Part shown: positions 44,055 through 51,674 of the stretch, piece by piece
Layout: the number at the start of each line of letters is the position of its first letter
Position numbering within the stretch: position 1 is the stretch's first letter
Assembly (NCBI RefSeq): GCF_036178845.1
Contig: NZ_CP108070.1
Location: 7,130,001-7,194,000, forward strand
Direction of reading: 5' to 3'
Length of the DNA: 64,000 bases
Origin: Streptomyces sp. NBC_00271
GTDB lineage: Bacteria > Actinomycetota > Actinomycetes > Streptomycetales > Streptomycetaceae
Translations under genes and position numbers: made by a program
The notes under the pieces: model-generated
Database searches by the model: none
Told to the model about the DNA's origin: nothing
Seen by the model: only the letters and a program-made list of their open reading frames with translations

Positions 44055-44558
44055 ATGGGCTACTGGGGCTACTACGTCGTGGGCAGAAGCGAGCGGCCGC
44101 TCGCGGAGCTGGACGCGCTGGGCGCGGCGCACGGGATGGTGCTGCGGACCACGGCGCCCGACGGCTGGCAGGTCTGGGAGTACCCGAGCGGTGACGGCGA
44201 CGTCGGGAGCATGAACACGCTCGCCCGGGAGACCGGCGCGCCCGCGCTCTTCGGGTACGTCATGAACAGCGACTGTGTGGTCGTCGAGGCGGCCGGGCCC
44301 GGGAGCGGCGCGTGGACGACCTGTCTGGCGCGCACGGCGATGGCCGCGCACCTCGGGCAGAACGAGGAGGGGCTCACCGTCGACGACTACTTCCTGGAGC
44401 CCTCCGACGCCGCCGCACGGGCCGTCGCCTGGGCCGCGGAGGCCGGGCACACGGTGGTCGCCGAGCCGCTGCTCGCCGTGCTGACCGCGGACGCCGACCC
44501 CTTGGCCGAAAACCTGCTCTTCCGGTTCCTCGACCGGCTCGGAGTGGTGCCCCTGTGA
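44055..44558 (+). CDS. Small soluble protein of unknown function
   Basis: A 167-residue protein starting GYWGYYVVGRSERPLAELDALG, with alternating beta and alpha character and no membrane segment. PALFGYVMNSDCVVVEAAGPG and QNEEGLTVDDYFLEPSDAA are the most distinctive parts. Not recognised as a named family, although similar short proteins occur across Streptomyces. ATG at 44055 is preceded by GGGGGGAAA. It is followed after 75 bp by another gene of the same strand. Confidence 0.72.
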   Translation: MGYWGYYVVGRSERPLAELDALGAAHGMVLRTTAPDGWQVWEYPSGDGDVGSMNTLARETGAPALFGYVMNSDCVVVEAAGPGSGAWTTCLARTAMAAHLGQNEEGLTVDDYFLEPSDAAARAVAWAAEAGHTVVAEPLLAVLTADADPLAENLLFRFLDRLGVVPL

Positions 44559-44633
44559 CACTCACGCTCCGGAGCACGCAGTAAGGGAAAGTGCGGGCTC
44601 CGTAAGCGGGAGCGCCCTGTCGAGGGAGGCGTG

Positions 44634-45239
44634 ATGAGCCTGGTGGACCTGATCGCTCAGGCCGACGAGCGTGGTCTGGCAGCGAGCGGGCTGGCTTGTT
44701 TGGATCGGTGCGTGCCCCTGCTGGGCGGCGACGACGAGGTCCTGCGGCCGCTCTGGTCGAGCCTCGCGGACGGCGGCGCGGACGGCGACGCCTGGGGCGA
44801 ACGGCTCGCCAAGGCACGGGCGGAACTGGACTCCGCCGACCCCTCCGCAGCCCCCGGCCCCGCCCCTGGATCCGCTCCCGGATCCGGCCCAGGAGCCGAG
44901 ACCGAGGCCGAGACCGAGACCGAGGCCTCCGTGAGTGACGAGGACCGCGCCGCCGCACTCGCCCGCCGCATGCTCGGCACCGCCCCCGACGACCCCTGCG
45001 TCTCCGCCCTGCGCGCCTGGGCCGACGCCTGTTCGGCGGCGGCCCTGCAGATCCACCGGCTCCTCGATGTCGCCGCCGACGGCCCCCTCGTCGCGGCCGA
45101 ACTCCGCCGCCAGGTCGCCGTCCTGGAACTGCTCGCGGGCCGTGGCGCGGGCGGCCTGCGCCCCGCCCTGGAGGTGTCGACGGAGGGGCGGCGCGTCCTG
45201 CGCGCGGTGGTGTCGCGCCGGGCGCGCGGACGGTCGTAA
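44634..45239 (+). CDS. Helical protein of unknown function with an acidic Thr/Glu linker
   Basis: A 201-residue soluble protein. Residues 1-65 are helical (SLVDLIAQADERGLAASGLA), 66-100 form a low-complexity Ala/Pro/Gly then Glu/Thr linker (GAETEAETETEA), and 101-201 are helical again (ALARRMLGTAPDDPCVSALRA, ELRRQVAVLELLAGRG). No motif recognised. ATG 44634 is preferred over GTG 44631 for spacing from GAGGGAGG. It may form a unit with the gene upstream. Confidence 0.68.
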   Translation: MSLVDLIAQADERGLAASGLACLDRCVPLLGGDDEVLRPLWSSLADGGADGDAWGERLAKARAELDSADPSAAPGPAPGSAPGSGPGAETEAETETEASVSDEDRAAALARRMLGTAPDDPCVSALRAWADACSAAALQIHRLLDVAADGPLVAAELRRQVAVLELLAGRGAGGLRPALEVSTEGRRVLRAVVSRRARGRS

Positions 45240-45359
45240 ACCTGTTTCCCTGAGGGGTTCCTGTGACCGTCCTGGGGCCGGAGATGGGGGTCCTGGGCCG
45301 GTGTCGCGAAGGCGCCCGGGACGCGTGACGAATCCCGTCCGGAAGGCGCTCTTCCGAGT

Positions 45360-45755
45360 GTGAACGCAACGAGTGCGAACCCGATCCGGGCGACCAGGCC
45401 CTCCGCCGCGACCAAGCCCGTGCGCTGGGCCGCGGACACCGTCGCGACGATGCGCGAGGGCGCCCGGCTGCGCCTCGACTACTCGGCGCAGAGCCTGTGG
45501 CGCGTCGACCGGCTGATCGAGGAGATACGCCGGGAGGGGGCGCCGTACGCCGCCGTCCACACCGTGCTGCGCGGCTTCGGCGCGTACGCCGGTGAGGTCG
45601 TCGTCCGGCGCACCGGCGCCGAGTGGTGGGAGACGGGCGGCGAGCACTGGCTGCGCACCCCCGACGGGCGCCTGTGGGACCCCATCGACGAGGCCCGCCG
45701 CTGCTACGCGGGCGAAGGCTCGCTGCGGCTGCTGTGCCGCGAGGCCGTGGGATAG
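45360..45755 (+). CDS. Small protein of unknown function
   Basis: A 131-residue basic protein. The core AARLRLDYSAQSLWRVDRLIEEIRRE-like stretch is split by helix breaks and followed by AVHTVLRGFGAYAGEVVVRR and WWETGGEHWLRTPDGRLWDP, a pattern resembling small DUF-type proteins that pair with toxin-immunity or regulatory loci; this is only a visual impression. GTG start at 45360. No membrane helix or signal peptide. Confidence 0.65.
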   Translation: MNATSANPIRATRPSAATKPVRWAADTVATMREGARLRLDYSAQSLWRVDRLIEEIRREGAPYAAVHTVLRGFGAYAGEVVVRRTGAEWWETGGEHWLRTPDGRLWDPIDEARRCYAGEGSLRLLCREAVG

Positions 45756-45867
45756 GGGGACGCGCGCCGAACGGCGGCGAGATTGCCCGTTCTTAAGGTA
45801 CGCGACCGTTCCCAAACGGCGGTCTCCGGAGTGAACATGAGGGCAACCGCCGGACCCGGGAGGCCTC

Positions 45868-47340
45868 GTGGCCGACAACCGCCGTTGGTGGGCGCTCGTT
45901 GTCATCGCGCTCGCCCAGTTGATGGTCGTCCTCGACATGACCATCGTGAACATCGCCCTGCCCTCCGCCCAGAGCGACTTGCACATGTCGGACGGCAACC
46001 GGCAGTGGGTCATCACCGCGTACACCCTCGCCTTCGGCGGACTGCTGCTGCTCGGCGGCCGGATCGCCGACCTCGCGGGTCGCCGGCTCACCTTCATGAT
46101 CGGCCTGTTGGGCTTCGCCGCCGCGTCCGCGCTGGGCGGCGCGGCCGCGAACTCCGGGATGCTGTTCGGGGCGCGCGCCCTCCAGGGCGTGTTCGCCGCG
46201 CTGCTCGCTCCCGCCGCCCTGTCGCTGCTCACCACGACGTTCACCGACCCCGGGGAACGCGGCAAGGCGTTCGGCGTGTTCGGCGCGATCGTCGGCGCGG
46301 GCGCGGCGTTCGGGCTGCTCGCGGGCGGCTTCCTCACCCAGTACCTGGACTGGCGCTGGTGCCTGTACGTCAACGTGCCCATCGCCCTGGTCGCGTTCGC
46401 CGGCGCCCTGGCGGTGCTCAGCGGCGGCGGCCGCTACGAGGACGCGCGCCTGGACGTGCCGGGCGCGGTGCTCGGCTCCGCCGGAATGCTCTCGCTGGTC
46501 TACGGCTTCTCGGAGGCGGAGTCGAGGAGCTGGGGTGACGGACTGGTCCTCGGACTGCTGGCCGCCGGGGTCGTGCTGCTCGGCGTGTTCGGTTTCTGGC
46601 AGACCCGCGCCCGGGTGCCTCTGCTGCCGATGTCGGTGGTCAGGGACCGGCAGCGGGTCGGGGCGTTCCTCACCATCCTCTTCGTGACCATCGGGATGTT
46701 CGGGGTCTTCCTCTTCCTCACCTACTACATGCAGCGCGTGCTCGGGTACTCGCCGATGAAGACCGGGCTCGCCTATCTCCCCATCACCGTCGGCATGATC
46801 ACCGGCTCCACGCAGGTCGCGGCCCGCCTCCTGAACCGGGTGCCGCCGCGCGCCCTCATCGTCCCCGGGCTGCTGCTGGCCGCGGGCGCGCTGGCGATCA
46901 TCGCGCAGGTCGGGGTGGCACCCGCGTACGCCTCGCACATCCTGCCCGGCATGCTGATGCTCGGCCTCGGCATGGGCACGGCGATGATGACCTCCATCTC
47001 GCTGGCCACGGTGAGCGTCGCGCCCCGCGACGCGGGCGCGGCCTCCGCCACGTTCAACACCGCCCAGCAGGTCGGCGGTTCGATCGGTACGGCGCTGCTC
47101 AACACCATCGCCGCGAGCGTGACGACCCGGTACGTGACCGCGCACGCGGCCCCCGGCGTCGACCGTCGCGCCCTCGCCTCCCGGGCCGCCGTGCACGGCT
47201 TCAACGTGGCCACCTGGTGGGCGATGGGAGCGCTGTTGCTGGCCGCGCTGATCGCCGGGATCGTGGTGAACGCGGACCGGATGCCGGCCCCGCAGGCGCG
47301 GTCGGCGCCGCTGCCCGAACCGGTGGAGACGGACGCCTGA
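45868..47340 (+). CDS. MFS drug exporter, DHA2 (EmrB/QacA) family, 14 helices
   Basis: A 490-residue transporter: WWALVVIALAQLMVVLDMTIVN at the start (the D-x-T-I-V-N motif of DHA2 pumps), GGRIADLAGRRLTFMIG (motif A) and AFGLLAGGFLTQYLDWRWCLYVNVP (motif C and the WRW-F/Y-xNVP signature). It probably exports toxic compounds by proton exchange. GTG 45868 follows GGGAGG. A short palindrome-like CCGTT-CCCA-AACGG lies ~55 bp upstream. No dedicated regulator gene is adjacent. Confidence 0.9.
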   Translation: MADNRRWWALVVIALAQLMVVLDMTIVNIALPSAQSDLHMSDGNRQWVITAYTLAFGGLLLLGGRIADLAGRRLTFMIGLLGFAAASALGGAAANSGMLFGARALQGVFAALLAPAALSLLTTTFTDPGERGKAFGVFGAIVGAGAAFGLLAGGFLTQYLDWRWCLYVNVPIALVAFAGALAVLSGGGRYEDARLDVPGAVLGSAGMLSLVYGFSEAESRSWGDGLVLGLLAAGVVLLGVFGFWQTRARVPLLPMSVVRDRQRVGAFLTILFVTIGMFGVFLFLTYYMQRVLGYSPMKTGLAYLPITVGMITGSTQVAARLLNRVPPRALIVPGLLLAAGALAIIAQVGVAPAYASHILPGMLMLGLGMGTAMMTSISLATVSVAPRDAGAASATFNTAQQVGGSIGTALLNTIAASVTTRYVTAHAAPGVDRRALASRAAVHGFNVATWWAMGALLLAALIAGIVVNADRMPAPQARSAPLPEPVETDA

Positions 47341-47489
47341 GCCAGGACGTGTTCCGAGGGACGCCCGGGGCGCCTGACGGGCTGTGACGTTTCTGTGGGG
47401 CCCGACGCAGATGACCACGTGGGCGTTGGCACGGCCGACCGTGCCGCACGGTGCGCATTCTGACCGACTCGGGGCGAACGAGGACAGCG

Positions 47490-48080
47490 TTGGGCCAGGG
47501 AGGGGAACCCCGCCGCGTACAGGCGTACGACGGTGAGCTCGGTGCGGCCGTGGCGCGGGCGCAGCAGGGGGACGAGGCGGCCTTCGCGCTGGCGTACCGG
47601 ATCGTGCAGCCCGGACTGCTCGGGTACGTGCGCGGGATCGTCGGGGACGACGCGGAGGACGTGGCGTCCGACGCCTGGCTGGAAATCGCGCGGGACCTCG
47701 GGCGGTTCAAGGGGGACGGGGCGGGGTTCCGCGGCTGGACCGCGACCATCGCACGGCACCGCGCGCTCGACCATCTGCGGAGGCAGAAGGTACGGCCCCG
47801 GGCCACCGGGCTCGAGAACGACCTACTGGAACTGCCCGGCACCCACAGCACCCACGACCAGGCGCTGGAGAGCCTCTCCACGGAGCGCGCCCTGGAACTG
47901 GTCGCACGGCTGCCCCGCGACCAGGCCGAGGCCGTACTGCTGCGGGTGGTCGTCGGCCTCGACGGTCCCGCCGCCGCCCGTGTCCTCGGCAAGCGTCCGG
48001 GCGCGGTCCGCACCGCCGCCCACCGTGGCCTCAAGCGCCTGGCGCAGCAGCTCGGCGCCGACGGGGAGTCCGGGGTGTGA
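47490..48080 (+). CDS. ECF-type RNA polymerase sigma factor
   Basis: A 196-residue sigma-70-like factor with region 2 (YRIVQPGLLGYVRGIVGDDAED...DLGRFKGDGAGFRGW, near 35-85) and region 4 (LPRDQAEAVLLRVVVGLDGPAAA and GAVRTAAHRGLKRL). No anti-sigma gene follows it directly. TTG 47490 is favoured because GAGGAC is suitably placed; GTG 47451 is an in-frame alternative. It is clearly a paralogue of the sigma factor 445 bp downstream: region 4 and the FRGW...RALDH segment are nearly the same. Confidence 0.87.
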   Translation: MGQGGEPRRVQAYDGELGAAVARAQQGDEAAFALAYRIVQPGLLGYVRGIVGDDAEDVASDAWLEIARDLGRFKGDGAGFRGWTATIARHRALDHLRRQKVRPRATGLENDLLELPGTHSTHDQALESLSTERALELVARLPRDQAEAVLLRVVVGLDGPAAARVLGKRPGAVRTAAHRGLKRLAQQLGADGESGV

Positions 48081-48525
48081 CGCCCAACGGCCTCTGGACG
48101 CCAAGGGATTCGGGGCGAGCGGGGCGCGGACCCGGCGGCGCGACGACTGGCGACCGCGCGAGCAGCGCCGACCGGGGCGCGAGTTCGAGGAGAGTCAAGG
48201 GGCCGATGGCAACGGCCGGGGCCGCCACCCCCCACAGGAGAGGCCCCGACCGTCGCGCGGCACGGGCCGCGCGGCGACCCGTACTCTCTACAGCGCCGCG
48301 GCTGCGTTTTCTGTCACACCTCGCTGTGTCACCAGTTAGTTGCATCCTGTACGAACATGGACGGGGAGCGGTTTCAGGCCGTAACGTGCCATTCGCGCCG
48401 GGGTGCGGAGGACCGACAACCGCACCCATGAGGGGCCTAGGACCGCAACCACCAATTGAGGAACCACAACGGCGAGCAACCCGGTCCGCGAAAGCGGCGC
48501 CGGCTGAGGCGCAGAAGGGCGCGCG
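48081..48525. other. Intergenic region between the two paralogous sigma factor genes
   Basis: A 445-bp stretch without a convincing gene. It holds a 7-bp GC hairpin (CGGGGCC at 48217-48223 with GGCCCCG at 48242-48248) that could terminate the first sigma gene. A less GC-rich part (about 48300-48360) probably contains the promoter of the second; it has a TGTCAC direct repeat with 15-bp period. Any anti-sigma gene once here is no longer visible. Confidence 0.4.
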
Positions 48526-49200
48526 GTGCTGGGGGACGACGCGGGGCTGACCGCCGCGGTGCTTGCGGCACAGGACGGGGACGAGACCGCGTTCCGGACT
48601 GTGTACCGCTCGGTGCACCCACGGCTGCTCGGATACGTACGGACGCTGGTCGGTGACCCGGACGCGGAGGACGTCACGTCCGAGGCCTGGCTGCAGATCG
48701 CCCGTGACCTGGAGAGGTTCAGCGGTGACGCGGACCGCTTCCGTGGCTGGGCCGCCCGGATCGCCCGCAACCGCGCCCTCGACCACATACGCATGCGCGG
48801 GCGCCGCCCCGCGATCGGCGGTGACGAGACGGAACTGACCACGAAGGCCGGGGACTCCGACACCGCGGGCGAGGCGATCGAGGCGCTGGCCACCGACAGC
48901 ACCCTCTCGCTGATCGCCCAACTCCCCCAGGACCAGGCGGAGGCCGTCGTGCTGCGCGTGGTCGTCGGCCTCGACGCCAAGACCGCGGCCGAGACCCTCG
49001 GCAAGCGCCCCGGAGCCGTCCGCACCGCGGCCCACCGCGGTCTCAAGCGGCTCGCGGAGCTGCTCGGCGCGGATCCGGAATCCGCGGGCGGCCTCGGTGC
49101 CGTCCCCCCACAAAGAGAGTCACGAAGAGAGTCGCGCACACGCGCGGTGACGTCCGCGGGTGTGACGCATACGCGTTCGCGGACGCAGAAGGACATGTGA
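48526..49200 (+). CDS. ECF-type RNA polymerase sigma factor, paralogue of the preceding one
   Basis: A 224-residue factor: region 2 at ~20-85 (YRSVHPRLLGYVRTLVGDPDAED, DLERFSGDADRFRGW) and region 4 at ~125-180 (LPQDQAEAVVLRVVVGLDAKTAA, GKRPGAVRTAAHRGLKRLAEL). A ~40-residue Arg/Ser-rich tail follows, absent from the first copy. GTG start at 48526 with AAGGGC upstream. Its stop overlaps the next gene (GTGA), which encodes a one-helix protein likely to be its anti-sigma factor. Confidence 0.88.
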   Translation: MLGDDAGLTAAVLAAQDGDETAFRTVYRSVHPRLLGYVRTLVGDPDAEDVTSEAWLQIARDLERFSGDADRFRGWAARIARNRALDHIRMRGRRPAIGGDETELTTKAGDSDTAGEAIEALATDSTLSLIAQLPQDQAEAVVLRVVVGLDAKTAAETLGKRPGAVRTAAHRGLKRLAELLGADPESAGGLGAVPPQRESRRESRTRAVTSAGVTHTRSRTQKDM

Positions 49201-50249
49201 TGGCCGACGAGCAGGACAAGTGGCTGGACCGTGACGCCGCGGAGCGTCTGCTGCGTGGTGAGCCGCTGGAAGCCGTCGACGCCGACACCCAGGGCCGGGC
49301 CAAGCGGCTCGCCGACGTGCTCGGTGCGCTGGCCCACGAACCCGCGCCGACCAGTGCCGAACTCCCCGGCGAGGCTGCCGCGTTGGCCGCGTTCCAGCAG
49401 GCGCGCGCGGGCCGGAACGGCGAGGTCGCCCAGCGCGGCGGACGGGTGCGCGCGAGGGCCGCGGCCCACTCCGCCGACTCGGATCTCATCCGGCTGGGCC
49501 GTCCGGCTCCGGCCCCGCGGGGGCCCCGTTGGGGCCGTCCGGTGCGCCTCGGGATCGTTGCCGCGCTGGCCGCGGGCATGATCGGCGGGGTCGCCGTCGC
49601 GGCCGGAACCGGAGTGCTGCCGACTCCGTTCCGTGACGACTCGCCACACCCGGCCGCGACGATTTCCGCGGCACAGACACCGCGACAGCCGTTCCTCACG
49701 CCGTCGCCGGGAGCGTCGAAGACCGACGGTTCCGAGGTGCCGGTCCCGGCCGCCACCACGAGCGCGCCAACCGGCGCCGGTGCCCCCGGCGACGACGAGG
49801 CCCAGGGGCCCGGCGCGCCGAGCGGACAGCCCGACTCCTCCGATGCGGGGCGGTCGGCCCGCGCCCGCGAGTGGTGGGCCAAGACACGCGCGAACTGCCG
49901 CGACGTGCTGGACGGCAAGACCCTGGAGTCCGGCCGCAGGCGTGTCCTGGTGGACGCCGCGGGCGGCGTCCGGCGCGTGACGAAGTACTGCAAGGGCATT
50001 CTGGGCCGGACGGGCGCCAACGCGGGCGAGGACCGGGGCGACCAGGGCCGGCAGGGCGACGAGGGCTCGGACTCCGGCTCCGACCAGGGGGCCGGGGGCG
50101 GTTCCGGCGACGGCTCCGGTGGCGGGGACAACGGCGGCGACGGCGACGGCCACACAGGCTCGGGCGGCTCGGGGGGCCATCACGGCCACAACGGGATCCT
50201 CGCCCCGTCGCCGCGTTCGGTCGTCGCGCCGCTGCTGCCGACTTCCTGA
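49197..50249 (+). CDS. Single-pass membrane protein, putative anti-sigma factor
   Basis: A 350-residue protein. Residues ~1-110 are cytoplasmic and helical (WLDRDAAERLLRGEPLEAVD), one helix follows (LGIVAALAAGMIGGVAVAAG, ~120-140), then a Ser/Pro/Thr-rich outer region. A short conserved patch, WWAKTRANCRDVLDGKTLESG...VTKYCKGILG with two Cys, precedes a Gly/Asp/Ser/His low-complexity tail. The overlap with the sigma gene and the topology suggest it holds the sigma factor at the membrane. It lacks a recognisable zinc-type HxxxCxxC motif. A 25-bp repeat unit spans its stop codon. ATG 49200 is an alternative start. Confidence 0.75.
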   Translation: MMADEQDKWLDRDAAERLLRGEPLEAVDADTQGRAKRLADVLGALAHEPAPTSAELPGEAAALAAFQQARAGRNGEVAQRGGRVRARAAAHSADSDLIRLGRPAPAPRGPRWGRPVRLGIVAALAAGMIGGVAVAAGTGVLPTPFRDDSPHPAATISAAQTPRQPFLTPSPGASKTDGSEVPVPAATTSAPTGAGAPGDDEAQGPGAPSGQPDSSDAGRSARAREWWAKTRANCRDVLDGKTLESGRRRVLVDAAGGVRRVTKYCKGILGRTGANAGEDRGDQGRQGDEGSDSGSDQGAGGGSGDGSGGGDNGGDGDGHTGSGGSGGHHGHNGILAPSPRSVVAPLLPTS

Positions 50250-50304
50250 GCACCCGCTCCCGCCGACTTCCTGAGCACCCGCTGCCGCCGACCTCCCGAG
50301 CAGG
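50237..50304. repeat. Three tandem 25-bp repeats spanning the stop codon
   Basis: Units beginning GCCGAC start at 50237, 50262 and 50287, an exact 25-bp period. Units 1 and 2 share GCCGACTTCCTGAGCACCCG and unit 3 is diverged (GCCGACCTCCCGAGCA). The TGA of the putative anti-sigma gene lies in unit 1. Confidence 0.85.
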
Positions 50305-50591
50305 CTTTCGGTCATCCGTCCCGGGTGCGTTCTCAGCCACCCGGACTCCGGCGAACCCTGCAATCTGCTCTCTGAACTGCGGTTTCTCACTCCCTCGGAA
50401 TTTTCTTCCCCCCAGGTGTGACGTTTTCGGTCGCGCCGACGCAGTACTGGGTGAGCCGACTGGTCATCGGCCGTCGCACCGAGCCGGGGTTCCCCCCGTA
50501 CCCAGGCCTGGTGCACATCGGCGCGGGCGGGACACGTTCCCCCGGTCCCGCCCGCGCCCCATCACCTCTTCCGCCCTCTCCGGGCCGGCCG
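50250..50591. other. Intergenic region after the putative anti-sigma gene
   Basis: A 342-bp gap between convergent genes. It contains two of the 25-bp repeats, an AT-richer stretch with pyrimidine runs (50380-50415), and near its right end the hairpin terminator of the L,D-transpeptidase gene. I find no convincing coding region. Confidence 0.4.
50520..50558. terminator. Hairpin terminator for the L,D-transpeptidase gene
   Basis: GGCGCGGGCGGGAC (50520-50533) and GTCCCGCCCGCGCC (50545-50558) form a perfect 14-bp stem with an 11-nt loop, 33 bp after the transpeptidase stop. No T-run follows. Confidence 0.75.
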
Positions 50592-51446
50592 TCACCAGTA
50601 GACGACGACCTTGTCCCCGCCTCGGACCTGCGCGAACAGCGCCGCGATCTTCCCCTCGTCCCGTACGTTGACGCAGCCGTGCGAGGCGCCGTAGTAGCCG
50701 CGGGCCGCGAAGTCGGGGGAGTAGTGGACCGCCTGGCCGCCGCTGAAGAACATCGCGTACGGCATGGACGTGTGGTAGATCGTCGACACGTGGTAGCGCG
50801 ATTTGAAGTAGACGCTGAAGACCCCTTCGCGGGTCGGCGTGTACTGCGAGCCGAACCGCACATCCATCTCCGAGACCGTCCTCCCGTCGATCATCCAGCG
50901 CAGGGTGCGGCTCGTCTTGCTGATACACAGCACCCGGCCCGTCATACAGCGCGGGTCGGGCCGCGCGGCGGGCTGCCCGCCGTACGGGTACAACTCCCAC
51001 GCGGCCGGCTTGTGCGTCATCCCCCGCAGCCGCTCCCAGGTGACGGCGTCCAGTTCGCCGGTCCGCGGCAGCCCGCGCTTGCCCTGGAACCCCTTCACCG
51101 CGGTGACCGTCGAGGTGTCGTACCTCCCCGTCGGCGCCGGGATGAGCCAGGCGAGCTGGTGCAGCCGGGCCTGGACCTCGCGGACGTCGTTCCCCTTGTC
51201 GCCGCGGGACCAGAGGACCTTGGGGGCGGCGGACGGCGTCGTGCCCGGCTTGTCGTCCCCGGGCGTGGCCGAACGGTCCGTCTTCGAGGCGGACGGCGGC
51301 GTGCTGCTCCGCGTGCTGCCCGGCGTCTTTCCCCGCGTGCTCCCGTGCGTGCTCCCGTTCGCGTCCACGGCCTGGGCCGTACAGCCACCCACCGCGACGA
51401 GTGCCACGAGGGCGGCCAGCGATCTCCCCATACCAGTCGTACGCAT
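50592..51446 (-). CDS. L,D-transpeptidase lipoprotein (YkuD) with peptidoglycan-binding domain
   Basis: A 284-residue wall cross-linking enzyme that forms 3-3 bonds between stem peptides. Lipoprotein signal with lipobox VGGC (Cys near residue 19), a Ser/Thr-rich spacer, a PG_binding_1 domain (~80-140; GDKGNDVREVQARL and TVTAVKGFQGKRGLPRTGEL), then a YkuD domain (~160-284). The catalytic Cys is in SHGCVNV and the His in AVHYSPDF. ATG 51446 begins the signal peptide; the longer frame to 51575 crosses repeated DNA and is rejected. Confidence 0.92.
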   Translation of the reverse strand: MRTTGMGRSLAALVALVAVGGCTAQAVDANGSTHGSTRGKTPGSTRSSTPPSASKTDRSATPGDDKPGTTPSAAPKVLWSRGDKGNDVREVQARLHQLAWLIPAPTGRYDTSTVTAVKGFQGKRGLPRTGELDAVTWERLRGMTHKPAAWELYPYGGQPAARPDPRCMTGRVLCISKTSRTLRWMIDGRTVSEMDVRFGSQYTPTREGVFSVYFKSRYHVSTIYHTSMPYAMFFSGGQAVHYSPDFAARGYYGASHGCVNVRDEGKIAALFAQVRGGDKVVVYW

Positions 51447-51526
51447 TCCAACCCCCGGTGCGTCGTCGTGTCCCCTGAGATGCTCCCCAGGCGCGCCCGG
51501 TTGCGAACGACGCGCCATCCTGGGAA

Positions 51527-51574
51527 ATGAAGCGTGTGAGCAATGAATCCTGAGAGCGATGAAGCCTGTGAGCA
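51527..51574. repeat. Three tandem 16-bp repeats upstream of the L,D-transpeptidase gene
   Basis: Units at 51527, 51543 and 51559 read ATGAAGCGTGTGAGCA, ATGAATCCTGAGAGCG and ATGAAGCCTGTGAGCA, with exact 16-bp period. They lie 80-130 bp upstream of the transpeptidase start and 100 bp before the mutase gene. Confidence 0.85.
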
Positions 51575-51674
51575 AGGTCCCAGCGCGGTCCTCTCCATCC
51601 CGCGCACGGCCGCCGCTACAGTCCGTGGCGAGGGTCGGACCTACCAGTAAGTAACTTCAGCGGGAGGCACACCA

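Noticed and set aside
47428..47445. GGCACGG-CCGA-CCGTGCC hairpin upstream of the first sigma gene as a terminator or riboswitch
   Set aside because: A 7-bp stem in 70% GC DNA is common by chance and has no T-run or conserved flanks.
48336..50516. 726-residue minus-strand frame over the second sigma and anti-sigma genes
   Set aside because: Antisense of two well-supported genes; Arg/Pro/Ser-rich with no domain.
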